Shown: piece after piece, positions 31,254 to 41,081 of the stretch
Position numbering within the stretch: position 1 is the first letter of the stretch
How the letters are laid out: each line of letters begins with the position of its first letter
DNA from: Clostridia bacterium
GTDB lineage: Bacteria > Bacillota > Clostridia > UBA1381
Assembly: GCA_900751885.1 (NCBI GenBank)
Contig: CAADTH010000045.1
Location: 62,001-126,000, forward strand
Reading direction: 5' to 3'
Length of the DNA stretch: 64,000 nucleotides
Program-made: the position numbers and the translations under genes
The notes under the pieces: model-generated
Database searches by the model: none
What the model saw: the letters and a program-made list of their open reading frames with translations, nothing else
Told to the model about the DNA's origin: nothing

Positions 31254-32636
31254 TTATGCCTTATAATATTTCTCCAGTGTCTCATCGCTTACGCGGTCGA
31301 GCTGGCTTTTCGGAAGCATTCCCAAAAGCTCCCATCCGAGGTCAAGCGTTGCACTGATGCTTCTATTCTCAAATTTCCCCTGCTGTAAGAATTTTTCCTC
31401 AAACGCTTTTCCAAACGCCATATATTTTTTATCCATGTCGGACAGCTCATCCTCACCGATAACCGATGCCAACGACCTTGCGTCCTCCACCTTGGAATAT
31501 GCCGCAAACAGCTGGTTGGAAAGCTCTGGGTGATCCGCGCGTGTAAACCCTTCTCCAATTCCGTCCTTCATCAAGCGCGACAAAGACGGAAGTACTGCAA
31601 CAGGCGGATAGATTCCCTGAAGAGTTAGCTTTCTGTCTAATACAATCTGTCCCTCTGTAATATATCCAGTCAAATCCGGAACTGGATGAGTGATATCGTC
31701 ATTCGGCATAGTCAAAATCGGTACCTGTGTCACCGACCCATTTGCACCCTTGACAATCCCCGCGCGCTCATATAGAGATGCCAAGTCACTGTAAAGATAA
31801 CCCGGGAACCCCTTTCTGCTCGGTATCTCCCCTTTGGAGGAGGAAACCTCACGCAGCGCCTCCGCGTAGGAGGTCATATCCGTCAGGATAACAAGCACGT
31901 GCATATTGTGGTTGAACGCCAGATACTCCGCCGCTGTGAGTGCACAGCGTGGCGTGATGATTCGTTCGACCACCGGGTCATTGGAAAGGTTCAAAAACAT
32001 GACAACCTTCTGAAGCACACCGCTTTCCTCAAATGACTTCTTAAAATAGGTCGCCACATCATGCTTGACGCCCATTGCCGCAAACACAATCGCAAAATTG
32101 TCGCCGTTTTCATCCTCGTCATCCGCAATTTTCGCTTGGCGTGCAATCTGCACAGCAAGCGCATCGTGCGGCATTCCGTCCCCTGAAAAAATCGGAAGCT
32201 TCTGTCCGCGAATCAGCGTAGACAGGCAGTCGATAGAGGAAATACCTGTCTGAATAAAGTTGTTCGGGTATTCTCTGGATACCGGGTTGATTGGCTGTCC
32301 ATTCACATCTCGGTACTCGTCTGCAAAGTATTCCCCAAGTCCATCAATCGGACGTCCGATTCCATCCAATGTTCTTCCCAAAATCTCCTTTGACAGCGGA
32401 AGCTGCATCGGTCGCGCCTCCAGACGCGTTTTGGTATTCGTCAAGGACAAACCGCTCGTCCCCTCAAATACTTGAATGACCGCCTTGCTTCCCTCCATCT
32501 GGATGATACGCCCAATGCGCTTTGTACCATCGGAAAGCGTCATGGTAACCATTTCCTCATAGGATGCGCCCTCCACACCGTCAATCACCGCAAGAGGACC
32601 TTCTATACTGTTTAATCCCAAATATTCTACTGCCAT
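31254..32636 (-). CDS. atpB: V/A-type ATP synthase subunit B
   Basis: The 460-residue non-catalytic nucleotide-binding subunit of the head. It lacks a Walker A lysine; the equivalent loop reads FSGDGMPHDALAVQ, as expected for subunit B. LTDMTSYAEALREVSSSKGE is a family signature. AAGGAGGAC precedes the ATG, and it begins 12 bases after atpA. Confidence 0.95.
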   Translation of the reverse strand: MAVEYLGLNSIEGPLAVIDGVEGASYEEMVTMTLSDGTKRIGRIIQMEGSKAVIQVFEGTSGLSLTNTKTRLEARPMQLPLSKEILGRTLDGIGRPIDGLGEYFADEYRDVNGQPINPVSREYPNNFIQTGISSIDCLSTLIRGQKLPIFSGDGMPHDALAVQIARQAKIADDEDENGDNFAIVFAAMGVKHDVATYFKKSFEESGVLQKVVMFLNLSNDPVVERIITPRCALTAAEYLAFNHNMHVLVILTDMTSYAEALREVSSSKGEIPSRKGFPGYLYSDLASLYERAGIVKGANGSVTQVPILTMPNDDITHPVPDLTGYITEGQIVLDRKLTLQGIYPPVAVLPSLSRLMKDGIGEGFTRADHPELSNQLFAAYSKVEDARSLASVIGEDELSDMDKKYMAFGKAFEEKFLQQGKFENRSISATLDLGWELLGMLPKSQLDRVSDETLEKYYKA

Positions 32637-32648
32637 ATTCTGTCCTCC

Positions 32649-34418
32649 TTATCTATTTTTCTCGATGATATCCGACCAGCACGCGTCTATCTTCTGTTTG
32701 AGTTCATCAAATTTTGACAGCTCATCATTTGCAATATTGTACTTCACACGGATAACCTCCTCCAAAATTCCGCTCTCGCGAAGCTCGGAAACCAAAATAC
32801 CGCGGTTTACAATATCCTCTACCTTGTCACCAAGATACAAAATCAAATCCATCATTCTATATTGTTTTTCCAGCGGAACATACGTGTCATCCTTGTGGTA
32901 CGCGTTCTGCTGCAGAAATCCCAAGCGAATCACACGTGCGATTTCCAGCGTCGCCTTCTGGCTGTCCGGCAGGACATCCTCACCAATCAGCTTGACAATC
33001 TCCATCAAGCTGCTCTCTTCCTGGAGAATATTGATTAGTCTTGCCCTGTCCCTGACAAAGCTTTTATTGATATTTGTCTCATACCAGTCCGCCAAATCGT
33101 CCACATACTCAGAATAACTCGTCAGCCACTCAATCGCCGGATAGTGTCTCGCATAGGCAAGGCTTTTGTCGAGCGCCCAGAAGCAACGGATAAACCGCTT
33201 GGTATTCTGTGTGACAGGCTCAGAAAAATCTGCGCCCTGCGGCGATACCGCGCCGATAATGGTGACAGAACCCTCTGTGCCGTTGATGTTGTCCACATAC
33301 CCTGCCCGCTCATAAAACCCAGAGAGCCTTGACGCCAGATATGCGGGGAACCCTTCCTCTGCCGGCATTTCCTCCAGGCGACCGGATATCTCACGCAGTG
33401 CCTCTGCCCATCTCGACGTGGAATCCGCCATGATTGCCACGTGATATCCCATATCGCGGTAATACTCGGCGAGTGTAATTCCTGTGTAAATACTTGCCTC
33501 ACGCGCCGCAACCGGCATATTGGATGTGTTCGCAATCAACACTGTCCTGTCCAAAAGCGGCTTGCCTGATTTTGGATCTAGCAGCTCTGAAAATTCCTCC
33601 AACACCTGCGTCATCTCATTGCCGCGTTCTCCGCATCCAATGTACACAATGATATCTGCGTCTGACCATTTCGCAAGCTGGTGCTGTGTCATGGTCTTTC
33701 CTGTTCCAAATCCTCCTGGAATCGCTGCCGCACCGCCCTTTGCAATCGGGAACATGGTGTCGATGACCCGCTGTCCTGTGATGAGCGGACGCTCAATCGG
33801 ACGCCTTTCGGCATACGGACGCTGTATCCGAATTGGCCACTCCTGCTTCATGCAAAGCTCTTGGGTCTCCTTTTGCGTTTTCACCTTCACAATGCACTCA
33901 CTAATGGTATAGGCTCCATTCGGCGCAGTCCACTCTACTGTTCCCTCAACTCCATTCGGAACCATCACCTTGTGCAAAATCTGTGAGGTTTCCTGCGTGG
34001 TCGCAATCACATCTCCGCCTTTTACGCTGTCGCCCGGCTTGACTGTAATGGTAACATCCCACTTTTTCTCCTCATCCAACGAATCGACTGTCACACCGCG
34101 TCCGATAAACGCGCCTGATTTTTCCTCAATGCTCCGAAGAGGACGCTCGATTCCATCAAAAATATTGCTGAGTATTCCCGGTGCAAGCGTGACGGAGAAT
34201 GGTTTCCCCATTGCCTCCACCGGCTCATCAAGATGGATTCCCGTCGTCTCCTCATACACCTGCACAATCGCCGTATCGCCACTAATGCCAATGACCTCGC
34301 CAATCAGTCTCTCCTCTCCGACCAGCACCATCTCCTGCATCATGAAATCGGGATTCCCTTTTACCTGCACTACAGGACCGTTGATTCCATAAATATAACC
34401 CTTTCCTGATTCATCCAC
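32649..34418 (-). CDS. atpA: V/A-type ATP synthase subunit A (catalytic)
   Basis: The 589-residue catalytic subunit. Walker A is GGFGTGKTMTQHQ, and the non-homologous insertion typical of V/A-type A subunits lies before it. ADSTSRWAEALREISGRLEE is the conserved ATP-synthase signature region. The start is GTG at 34418 (MDESGKGYIYG) with GAGGCGG upstream. Confidence 0.95.
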   Translation of the reverse strand: MDESGKGYIYGINGPVVQVKGNPDFMMQEMVLVGEERLIGEVIGISGDTAIVQVYEETTGIHLDEPVEAMGKPFSVTLAPGILSNIFDGIERPLRSIEEKSGAFIGRGVTVDSLDEEKKWDVTITVKPGDSVKGGDVIATTQETSQILHKVMVPNGVEGTVEWTAPNGAYTISECIVKVKTQKETQELCMKQEWPIRIQRPYAERRPIERPLITGQRVIDTMFPIAKGGAAAIPGGFGTGKTMTQHQLAKWSDADIIVYIGCGERGNEMTQVLEEFSELLDPKSGKPLLDRTVLIANTSNMPVAAREASIYTGITLAEYYRDMGYHVAIMADSTSRWAEALREISGRLEEMPAEEGFPAYLASRLSGFYERAGYVDNINGTEGSVTIIGAVSPQGADFSEPVTQNTKRFIRCFWALDKSLAYARHYPAIEWLTSYSEYVDDLADWYETNINKSFVRDRARLINILQEESSLMEIVKLIGEDVLPDSQKATLEIARVIRLGFLQQNAYHKDDTYVPLEKQYRMMDLILYLGDKVEDIVNRGILVSELRESGILEEVIRVKYNIANDELSKFDELKQKIDACWSDIIEKNR

Positions 34419-34459
34419 AAATTTTCACCGCCTCTAACTGCGGTCACCCGCAAAATATA

Positions 34460-35056
34460 TTATCCAATTACCAAGCCGCTTGTCTGTAGAAAGCTGCGCT
34501 TTTCCGCTTCCAGCCTCTCCTGCATGGAATAATCGGCAAACACTTTCTTGTCACGGTTATATATTTTCACACCGCCCAAAAAACTATTGTCCTCCCCAGC
34601 TTCTATCTCTACATTGCCAAGCTCTTTTTTGAGCGCTTGCACGTACTTCATATCCTCCGGCATCACATATACCAAAACATCTCCTCCGCCGACTTCCTCT
34701 GCCGCCTGCCGCGCCCGTGCCAACAGCCATGCCTCATAGTCCGGCGATTTTAAAAATGCTTTGATTTTTTCCTCCACCTCGGAAAACACTTCTTCAATGA
34801 TTGCTTCCCGCTTCAAAATCAATGCCTTTTTCAGCTCCATTTCTACCTTGAGCACACGCTCATTGTTTTCCCTGCTGCTTTTTGATACTGCCTTTTGGAT
34901 ATCGGAATATGCCTCAGACAAACACTCCATTTCTCTTGTTTCCTTCGCTTTTTTCCGTTCTTTTTCTACCTCAGCGAGCATACTCTCCCGTTTTTCGTTT
35001 GCATCCGCCAGGACAAACTTTGAAAAATGCGCAAGCTTTTCTTCTACTAATGCCAT
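34460..35056 (-). CDS. atpE: V/A-type ATP synthase subunit E
   Basis: A 198-residue peripheral-stalk subunit: a long charged coiled coil (residues ~10-100) followed by a compact C-terminal domain containing NVEIEAGEDNSFLGGVKIYN. It pairs with the coiled-coil subunit at 38884-39195 to hold the head static. GGAGGGA precedes the ATG. Confidence 0.88.
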   Translation of the reverse strand: MALVEEKLAHFSKFVLADANEKRESMLAEVEKERKKAKETREMECLSEAYSDIQKAVSKSSRENNERVLKVEMELKKALILKREAIIEEVFSEVEEKIKAFLKSPDYEAWLLARARQAAEEVGGGDVLVYVMPEDMKYVQALKKELGNVEIEAGEDNSFLGGVKIYNRDKKVFADYSMQERLEAEKRSFLQTSGLVIG

Positions 35057-35071
35057 TGTCTCTCCCTCCAG

Positions 35072-35386
35072 TTAAAGCTTTAACCCAATCGCCTCGCGCA
35101 CGTGGCGGTTGATGCTGTCCGCGATATCACGGCTTCCATGCCGGTCCGGGATTTCCACAATCAAGGGCACCGGAGTCGTTAGCTTTAGCTCCCTCACATA
35201 GTCTGGAATCAACTTCCCGAGCTTTTCTGTCAAAAGGATAATCGCAATATCCTCCTGACTGACAGCGCGGTCGAGCTCTTCCCTTACCTGCTGTGCCTCA
35301 TGGATGACACACCCTTCCACCCCGGCAAGGCGCATCCCGATTTGTGTATCGACATTATCGCTGATTAAATACATCCGCATCGTCAT
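35072..35386 (-). CDS. atpF: V/A-type ATP synthase subunit F
   Basis: A 104-residue regulatory subunit of the central stalk. MYLISDNVDTQIGMRLAGVEG and ILLTEKLGKLIPD match the family, and the fold is CheY-like. The start is ambiguous between residues 1 and 4. Confidence 0.9.
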   Translation of the reverse strand: MTMRMYLISDNVDTQIGMRLAGVEGCVIHEAQQVREELDRAVSQEDIAIILLTEKLGKLIPDYVRELKLTTPVPLIVEIPDRHGSRDIADSINRHVREAIGLKL

Positions 35387-35397
35387 TCATCCCTTTA

Positions 35398-35820
35398 TTA
35401 AGAATTGAACAGAATCAAGAATGAAATAATTAAGCCATACAACGCAATACCTTCCGCCAATGCAACGAAAATCAATGTCTTACCCATGATTTTCTCATTC
35501 TCACTCATCGCACCGATTGCCGCGCTCGCAGAAGACGATACCGCAATACCGCCTCCGATTCCCGAAAGCCCCGTCGCAAGCGCCGCGCCGATAAATTTCA
35601 TTCCGTCTCCGATTCCTGCTGTCCCTGCCGCCGTTCCTGCCGCAAGAGCGCTCGCGCCACCGCCGAGCATCACAATCGTCCCCAGTCCGATGATACTAAA
35701 AAAACTGATAATATTCATCAAAAGGCACTGCTTTTTATTTTGTCTGCCCGTCGCGTAGAATATCCCCAGTGGTACAATAATACTAAGCGCTACCAATACA
35801 AAAAGAATTGTCAACATCAT
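35398..35820 (-). CDS. atpK: V/A-type ATP synthase subunit K (membrane rotor, c subunit)
   Basis: A 140-residue rotor subunit with four membrane segments. The ion-carrying carboxylate is the Glu in ALAEGIALYGLI of the last segment. The first hairpin has no matching acid, so each four-helix subunit carries a single site, as in NtpK-type subunits. The start at 35820 follows GGGAGGAAATAAAA. H+ versus Na+ use cannot be decided by eye. Confidence 0.9.
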   Translation of the reverse strand: MMLTILFVLVALSIIVPLGIFYATGRQNKKQCLLMNIISFFSIIGLGTIVMLGGGASALAAGTAAGTAGIGDGMKFIGAALATGLSGIGGGIAVSSSASAAIGAMSENEKIMGKTLIFVALAEGIALYGLIISFLILFNS

Positions 35821-35920
35821 TTTTATTTCCTCCCAATACACATTTTTTTATTTATTACGCCGGGAGATGACAGCAGTCAAACATGTTATGTTCGACACAT
35901 TCATCTGACGGATTATTGTT

Positions 35921-37807
35921 TTACTTCTCAATCTGATGAAACTGCTTGCCCTCACCCTCGAAATACCGGCTGAACATCTCATAGTATTCCAGCCTCAGCA
36001 CCTGTATGCCGACAATCAGTCCCTCCAGTCCCATTACAACCCCATTTCCAATAACCTGAACCACTACTCCGGCGCCGCCTGCCTGTCTTGCAAGCACGCC
36101 GACCACCATCATCATTCCCACATGAATGATTGCAAATGCCCCCACACGCAGAAACGAAATTGTGTTTGTGATGTAGCTTAAAAGCACATCGAACATTTCA
36201 AAGAAGTTCTCTACATAGAACATGCCGCTTTTTGGAAACCAATTTTTCTTTCCGGAAAGTAGCTGAGAAAGAGGCTCCTGCATAAAAATCGCCAAAAATG
36301 GAACGATTAGCAAAAGCACTGTCAGCCAAACCGGCAGCTTCATCCCACCAAACAGGAATACACTTGCCACCGTCACCAAAAGCACTCCATAAAACAAAAG
36401 TCCTGACAGTCCATTTTGGCTAAACAGCAGCTTCCCCCATCTTCGTTGGCGCACTGCATTGACCATATTGACAATCATGCAGAATATAATGAGGAATATC
36501 CCAATCGCGACAGCTCCCATCAGCATAAAACTGATTTTATCCATTGGTTCAATGAGTCGCACTCCCGCGAGAATCTCTTCATTTCCAAACAAGCTTCCAT
36601 ATACGAAGCCAAACGCCGTGCCGGTCACGCCTACAAGCGACACAATCGCCGCAAGGTCTATCTTCTTTATCTTATAAATCAAAAATCCAACGATAGCAAA
36701 GAGCAAGCTCTGTCCCACATCGCCAAACATGATACCGAATAGCAGCATGTACGTGACGGCAAGAATCGGCGTCGGGTCAATCTCCCCATAGCTCGGAAGA
36801 CCATACATCTTGACAAAGAGTTCAAACGGACGAAACAGAGCGATGTTTTTCAGCTTTGTAGGCGGACGGATTGACGTGACCTCCTCTGGCTCCTCGACAA
36901 CGACCACGATTCTCTCATCCCGATCGGATTCAGCCTCCAATCGCTTTGCTTCCCTTTTAGGCATCCAGCCGACAATATAGAAAAAATCGCGTGTGTGCGC
37001 GGCGCTTTTTTTCACTTCACAAATGCGCTGCCGCTCTTTCGCCGCCAAATACATATCAGAAAGCTCCAAATAGGAGGTTTTCACTGATTCCTTGATACTC
37101 TCCGTCGTCCTTTGAATTTGCTCTTTGAGTGTATCGATTTCTCTTAAAATTTCTGCTTTGGATTGCCTCGGAGTTCCTGTTACCTTGTCTGAAATCATAA
37201 TCCGCTCAAAATACAACGACGCAAATACCGCGTCAATCTTATCTTCCAGAGCCGCAGGCATAAAATAAAATCCCCAAATATCGTTTTCATCCTCCGCTGT
37301 CTTAATAAACACCGCGTCCAAATCATCCAGATACGTATTAAGTGTTTTATATCCCAGCCTTGGAATGCGTCCAAACCGAAATTTCAGAAACTCAAACTCA
37401 AACAGTCTTGGAAGATCCACATCGAAATCAATCATCGTGTCAAGCTGTCTGAGTATCATCTGGTTTTCCCCAATTTGCTTCTCAAGCCGGAATCTTTCCT
37501 GCCGGCTCTCCTCAATCAGCTCTGTGATTTCACCGGTTTTCTTTGTCATTTGCTCCAGCGTAAATTCCTTCTCTGTGCACATCGTTTCCTTTGGCAAAAG
37601 TCCTGCTGCGCTTAAAACATCAAAAATGCTCTTGGCAACCACATGATAGCGGTTGTCCTCCGCGTAAGAAAACAGTTTCTTGTTGTCAAGAGCGGACATT
37701 GCGTCCTCCAGATGAATCTGTCTGCCTTCGATATATTCCTTTACCACCTCGTCGAATGTATCAATGCGTCCTGCAATCGTCACCGCCTGCATTTTTAAAA
37801 TCGGCAC
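35921..37807 (-). CDS. atpI: V/A-type ATP synthase subunit I (stator, a subunit)
   Basis: A 628-residue subunit with a long cytoplasmic N-terminal half (coiled coils around residues 90-130 and 215-260) and a C-terminal membrane half of about seven to eight segments. SFLRVGAFAIIHVGM and GLEGLIVGIQVLRLEYYEMF, conserved near the essential arginine, are present. The start is GTG at 37807 after GGGGGG. Confidence 0.93.
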   Translation of the reverse strand: MPILKMQAVTIAGRIDTFDEVVKEYIEGRQIHLEDAMSALDNKKLFSYAEDNRYHVVAKSIFDVLSAAGLLPKETMCTEKEFTLEQMTKKTGEITELIEESRQERFRLEKQIGENQMILRQLDTMIDFDVDLPRLFEFEFLKFRFGRIPRLGYKTLNTYLDDLDAVFIKTAEDENDIWGFYFMPAALEDKIDAVFASLYFERIMISDKVTGTPRQSKAEILREIDTLKEQIQRTTESIKESVKTSYLELSDMYLAAKERQRICEVKKSAAHTRDFFYIVGWMPKREAKRLEAESDRDERIVVVVEEPEEVTSIRPPTKLKNIALFRPFELFVKMYGLPSYGEIDPTPILAVTYMLLFGIMFGDVGQSLLFAIVGFLIYKIKKIDLAAIVSLVGVTGTAFGFVYGSLFGNEEILAGVRLIEPMDKISFMLMGAVAIGIFLIIFCMIVNMVNAVRQRRWGKLLFSQNGLSGLLFYGVLLVTVASVFLFGGMKLPVWLTVLLLIVPFLAIFMQEPLSQLLSGKKNWFPKSGMFYVENFFEMFDVLLSYITNTISFLRVGAFAIIHVGMMMVVGVLARQAGGAGVVVQVIGNGVVMGLEGLIVGIQVLRLEYYEMFSRYFEGEGKQFHQIEK

Positions 37808-37829
37808 TGCTATCCCCCCTTTCTATGCG

Positions 37830-38867
37830 TTAATAATAAATATGCTCGCAAATGGCGTCTGCATCGAAACTATAACGAATTCCTTCGATAATCGTCGTCA
37901 GATTCTTGATTTCATTCTCCTTCATCTGAAAATATGCAAACACCGCCGCCATAGACTCCGGAGCGGTATGGTAAATTTTCTTGCTCTGTTCATATAACAC
38001 CCTGCGGTAAATTTCCTCGCTGAAAAATCCTTCTGACAAATGCTCAAATAGTCCGCCATAGCGCGTTTTGAGCACCATATCTTTCACATCCTCCGCACGC
38101 TCTGCTTCGACCATCTTAGCGATTGCATCCTCCGAAAGGCGGTATCGGACCGGAATCAGGTAGGTATAGATGATTTCGTTCGGCATACTATAGTACCGCT
38201 TGCTTCTGTAAATCCACAAAATATTGAGCATGTCAATACTCTGTCCGATATATTCAGAAAAATACGATATATTTTTCTTTTCCGTATACTTGTTTTTTGC
38301 CTGCCACAGCCTTGTATAGAAAAAGCCGTCCAACCGCATGGCAGTAGCAAACAAATCCGTATCGATGCTGATTGCGCGCTTTAACACCTCATAAAAATCT
38401 GTCCTTCTGCACGCTTCAACCACAGACTGCAAATCATTTGCCTGTGCAATTTTCTCTAAATCAATCCGCGTATGACGCCGAAAAAACAGCGGAACCTCCT
38501 CCTGCTGCGGCATATCGCTCTCCTTCTCATGCGTCAAAATTCTCCTGAGATGCTGCTTTACAAATTCATTTTCCTCCTGATAGAACAAAAATTTTAATAC
38601 CCTTCTCTGCTCCAGATTCATAAAGTCATACATTCTCGTATATTCATCCCGGTACTGCTTTTCAATGAGAAGCTCCAAATCTGTCCTGTGGATATCCCCC
38701 TCATTGATATCGGAAAGCACCCGGCGGTAGCTTGTATTGTTTTTCAGATAACTGCATACCTCTCCCACACTCTGTTTGGTCATCAACTGCCTGTAGTCCT
38801 CTTGCGTCAAAAAGCCTGCATGCATCGTTTTTACCTTTGCCGAAACCGCCGCATATTGAAACAGCAT
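37830..38867 (-). CDS. atpC: V/A-type ATP synthase subunit C
   Basis: A 345-residue all-helical socket subunit that joins the central stalk to the K ring. YAAVSAKVKTMHAGFLTQED at the start matches the family, and the C-terminus holds FAYFQMKENEIKNLTTIIEG. It lies between the coiled-coil gene and atpI. Confidence 0.9.
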   Translation of the reverse strand: MLFQYAAVSAKVKTMHAGFLTQEDYRQLMTKQSVGEVCSYLKNNTSYRRVLSDINEGDIHRTDLELLIEKQYRDEYTRMYDFMNLEQRRVLKFLFYQEENEFVKQHLRRILTHEKESDMPQQEEVPLFFRRHTRIDLEKIAQANDLQSVVEACRRTDFYEVLKRAISIDTDLFATAMRLDGFFYTRLWQAKNKYTEKKNISYFSEYIGQSIDMLNILWIYRSKRYYSMPNEIIYTYLIPVRYRLSEDAIAKMVEAERAEDVKDMVLKTRYGGLFEHLSEGFFSEEIYRRVLYEQSKKIYHTAPESMAAVFAYFQMKENEIKNLTTIIEGIRYSFDADAICEHIYY

Positions 38868-38883
38868 TTGCTCACAACCTTTC

Positions 38884-39195
38884 TCAAATTTTTGTCACGT
38901 TCTCAAAAATTTGATTCACCCACTTTATCTTGTTTGCCTGACATGTTTTGTCCAGTTCCACTTCCTCGGCTGCGATTCGCTGTCTGATTCCCTGTATTTT
39001 TTTATCTGCCATCTCTTTTTCGAGCGCTGAGATGGTTTCCTTTTTCTTCTCTACACGCTCATCCATTTCACTGCGGATTGCTTCGATATCCTCCAAAATG
39101 GTAGCAGAAAGTTCCTCTTTTTCCTTTTTTGCATCCTCTACCACGCTTTGCGCTCTGTCCTCGATGTCAATAATTTTTTGAATCAACTTGTCCAT
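38884..39195 (-). CDS. V/A-type ATPase coiled-coil stalk subunit (G/H-like)
   Basis: A 103-residue, highly charged coiled-coil protein (IIDIEDRAQSVVEDAKKEKE then a long Glu/Lys helix), the expected partner of subunit E in the peripheral stalk. GGGAGAG precedes the ATG. It is the first ATPase gene, 30 bases after UPF0210. Confidence 0.8.
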   Translation of the reverse strand: MDKLIQKIIDIEDRAQSVVEDAKKEKEELSATILEDIEAIRSEMDERVEKKKETISALEKEMADKKIQGIRQRIAAEEVELDKTCQANKIKWVNQIFENVTKI

Positions 39196-39225
39196 AACGC
39201 TCTCCCTTTCCGCCTTTTGCCAGGC

Positions 39226-40593
39226 TTAGTTTTTCAGGCTTTGAATCGGTGCCGGGATTCTTCCCCCGCGCGCAATAAATTCATCGCTTTGATACTCACT
39301 CGTGCGCATGACAGGTCCGCTTCCCAAAAGTCCTCCGAACTCCACCACATCGCCCACTTTTTTTCCTGGTGCAGGAATAATACGCACCGCTGTCGTTTTG
39401 GTATTGACCATCCCAATCGCCGCTTCGTCCGCGATAATCGCTGAAATGGTGCTCGCCGGCGTATCGCCCGGCACAACGACCATATCCAGTCCCACCGAGC
39501 AAACGCACGTCATTGCCTCCAGCTTCTCCAAAGACAGCGCACCGCACTTTGCCGCATCAATCATGCCTGCATCCTCGCTGACCGGAATAAACGCGCCGGA
39601 CAGTCCTCCCACGTAGGAGGACGCCATCACGCCGCCCTTTTTCACCGCGTCATTCAAAAGCGCAAGCGCCGCCGTCGTACCGTGCGTGCCGCATTTTTCC
39701 AATCCCATCTCCTCCAGAATATAGGCGACACTGTCACCCACCGCCGGTGTCGGCGCAAGAGACAAATCCACAATTCCAAACGGCACATTGAGCCTTCTTG
39801 ACGCTTCGCGCGCCACAAGCTGTCCCATTCTTGTTATCTTGAACGCAGTCTTTTTGATGGTATCCGCTACAATGCCAAACGGCTCTCCCTTGACCTTCTC
39901 AAGCGCACACTTAACCACGCCGGGACCACTCACTCCCACATTGATAACTGAGTCTCCCTCACCCTCGCCGTGAAAGGCACCTGCCATAAACGGATTATCC
40001 TCAACCGCATTTGCAAATACAACGAGCTTCGCACAGGCAAATCCGTCCGACTCTGCTGTGAGATTCGCCGCCTCCTTGACGATGCGCCCCATCTGTGCCA
40101 CCGCGTCCATGTTGATTCCTGCCCTTGTCGAACCAACATTCACACTGGAGCACACAAGCTCTGTCTGCGAAAGCGCTTTTGGAATCGACTCAATTAACAG
40201 CCGTTCACCCTGTGTGAATCCCTTATGCACCAACGCACTGTATCCGCCGATAAAATTGACGCCTGTGGTCTTTGCCGCACGGTCAAGCGTCTTTGCAAGA
40301 CGCACACATTTTTCCACATCCGGCGCATCCAATGCATCGACGAGCGTTGCAATTGGCGTGACAGAAATCCGTTTATTGATAATCGGAATACCATACTGGC
40401 TTTCAATATCCTCCCCAACCTTTACAAGATCCTTCGCATAGGCTGTGATTTTGTTATATACCTTTTCACAGGCACGGTCAATATCTGGGTCCACACAATT
40501 TTTCAAGGATATCCCCATCGTAATCGTGCGAATGTCCAAATTCTCTTTGTCAATCATATTGACTGTTTCAATCACTTCAAAAGGATTAATCAT
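39226..40593 (-). CDS. UPF0210 / DUF711 family protein
   Basis: A 455-residue cytoplasmic protein of the UPF0210 (DUF711) family, recognisable by DIRTITMGISLKNCVDPDID and GEGEGDSVINVGVSGPGVV. Structures of the family resemble the glycyl-radical enzyme barrel, but no radical machinery or activity is established. It follows the ACT gene with AGGAGAGCG before the ATG. The ACT-UPF0210 pair is common across bacteria. Here the pair also leads the V-ATPase operon. Confidence 0.88.
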   Translation of the reverse strand: MINPFEVIETVNMIDKENLDIRTITMGISLKNCVDPDIDRACEKVYNKITAYAKDLVKVGEDIESQYGIPIINKRISVTPIATLVDALDAPDVEKCVRLAKTLDRAAKTTGVNFIGGYSALVHKGFTQGERLLIESIPKALSQTELVCSSVNVGSTRAGINMDAVAQMGRIVKEAANLTAESDGFACAKLVVFANAVEDNPFMAGAFHGEGEGDSVINVGVSGPGVVKCALEKVKGEPFGIVADTIKKTAFKITRMGQLVAREASRRLNVPFGIVDLSLAPTPAVGDSVAYILEEMGLEKCGTHGTTAALALLNDAVKKGGVMASSYVGGLSGAFIPVSEDAGMIDAAKCGALSLEKLEAMTCVCSVGLDMVVVPGDTPASTISAIIADEAAIGMVNTKTTAVRIIPAPGKKVGDVVEFGGLLGSGPVMRTSEYQSDEFIARGGRIPAPIQSLKN

Positions 40594-40610
40594 AACGCTC
40601 TCCTACTTCT

Positions 40611-40880
40611 TTATATTCTATGCATGGACTCAAATACAGCCTCGTTCTGGACATGGATTGTAAGCTCCATCTCCTGTCCGAGCTGATTCATCTCACTGGA
40701 TAGTTCTTTCACATCCACCTGCGCCCGCTCTACATCGACGAGCATAATCATGGTAAACATATTCTGCATAATTGTTTGGGAAATATCGAGTATATTCACA
40801 TCCCTCTCAGCCAAAATGCGGCTCACATTGGAAATAATGCCTACCTTATCGCTTCCCACTACTGTAATTACTGCTTTCAT
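40611..40880 (-). CDS. ACT-domain protein, UPF0237 family
   Basis: An 89-residue single ACT domain (MKAVITVVGSDKVGIISNVS) of the UPF0237 type, which resembles the glycine-cleavage regulator GcvR. ACT domains bind small ligands such as amino acids, and the ligand here is unknown. It is probably a regulator or partner of UPF0210. GGAGGGAATGA precedes the ATG. Confidence 0.87.
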   Translation of the reverse strand: MKAVITVVGSDKVGIISNVSRILAERDVNILDISQTIMQNMFTMIMLVDVERAQVDVKELSSEMNQLGQEMELTIHVQNEAVFESMHRI

Positions 40881-40907
40881 TCATTCCCTCCAAGCTTTTA
40901 TCTCTGT

Positions 40908-40944
40908 CAAAAATAGAAAAGTGTAACCCTTTACCGGATCACAC
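40908..40944 (-). promoter_or_regulatory. Terminator-like hairpin just upstream of the ACT gene
   Basis: Minus-strand GTGTGATCC / GGGTTACAC (9 bp, two G-T pairs) with loop GGTAAA is followed by TTTTCTATTTTT, 28 bases before the ACT start. It could end the rlmB transcript, or it could attenuate transcription into the ACT-UPF0210-V-ATPase operon. Confidence 0.5.
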
Positions 40945-41081
40945 TATGTACCTTTATCATTATCTTAATACCATTCTAGGCAAAAATCCAGCTCTATATC
41001 GCGCTTTATTCAGTAATATCGCATTAAATCAACTATTTTCTCTCTGTTTTCTTCTATTTTCTTTTATATTCTTTTGATATC

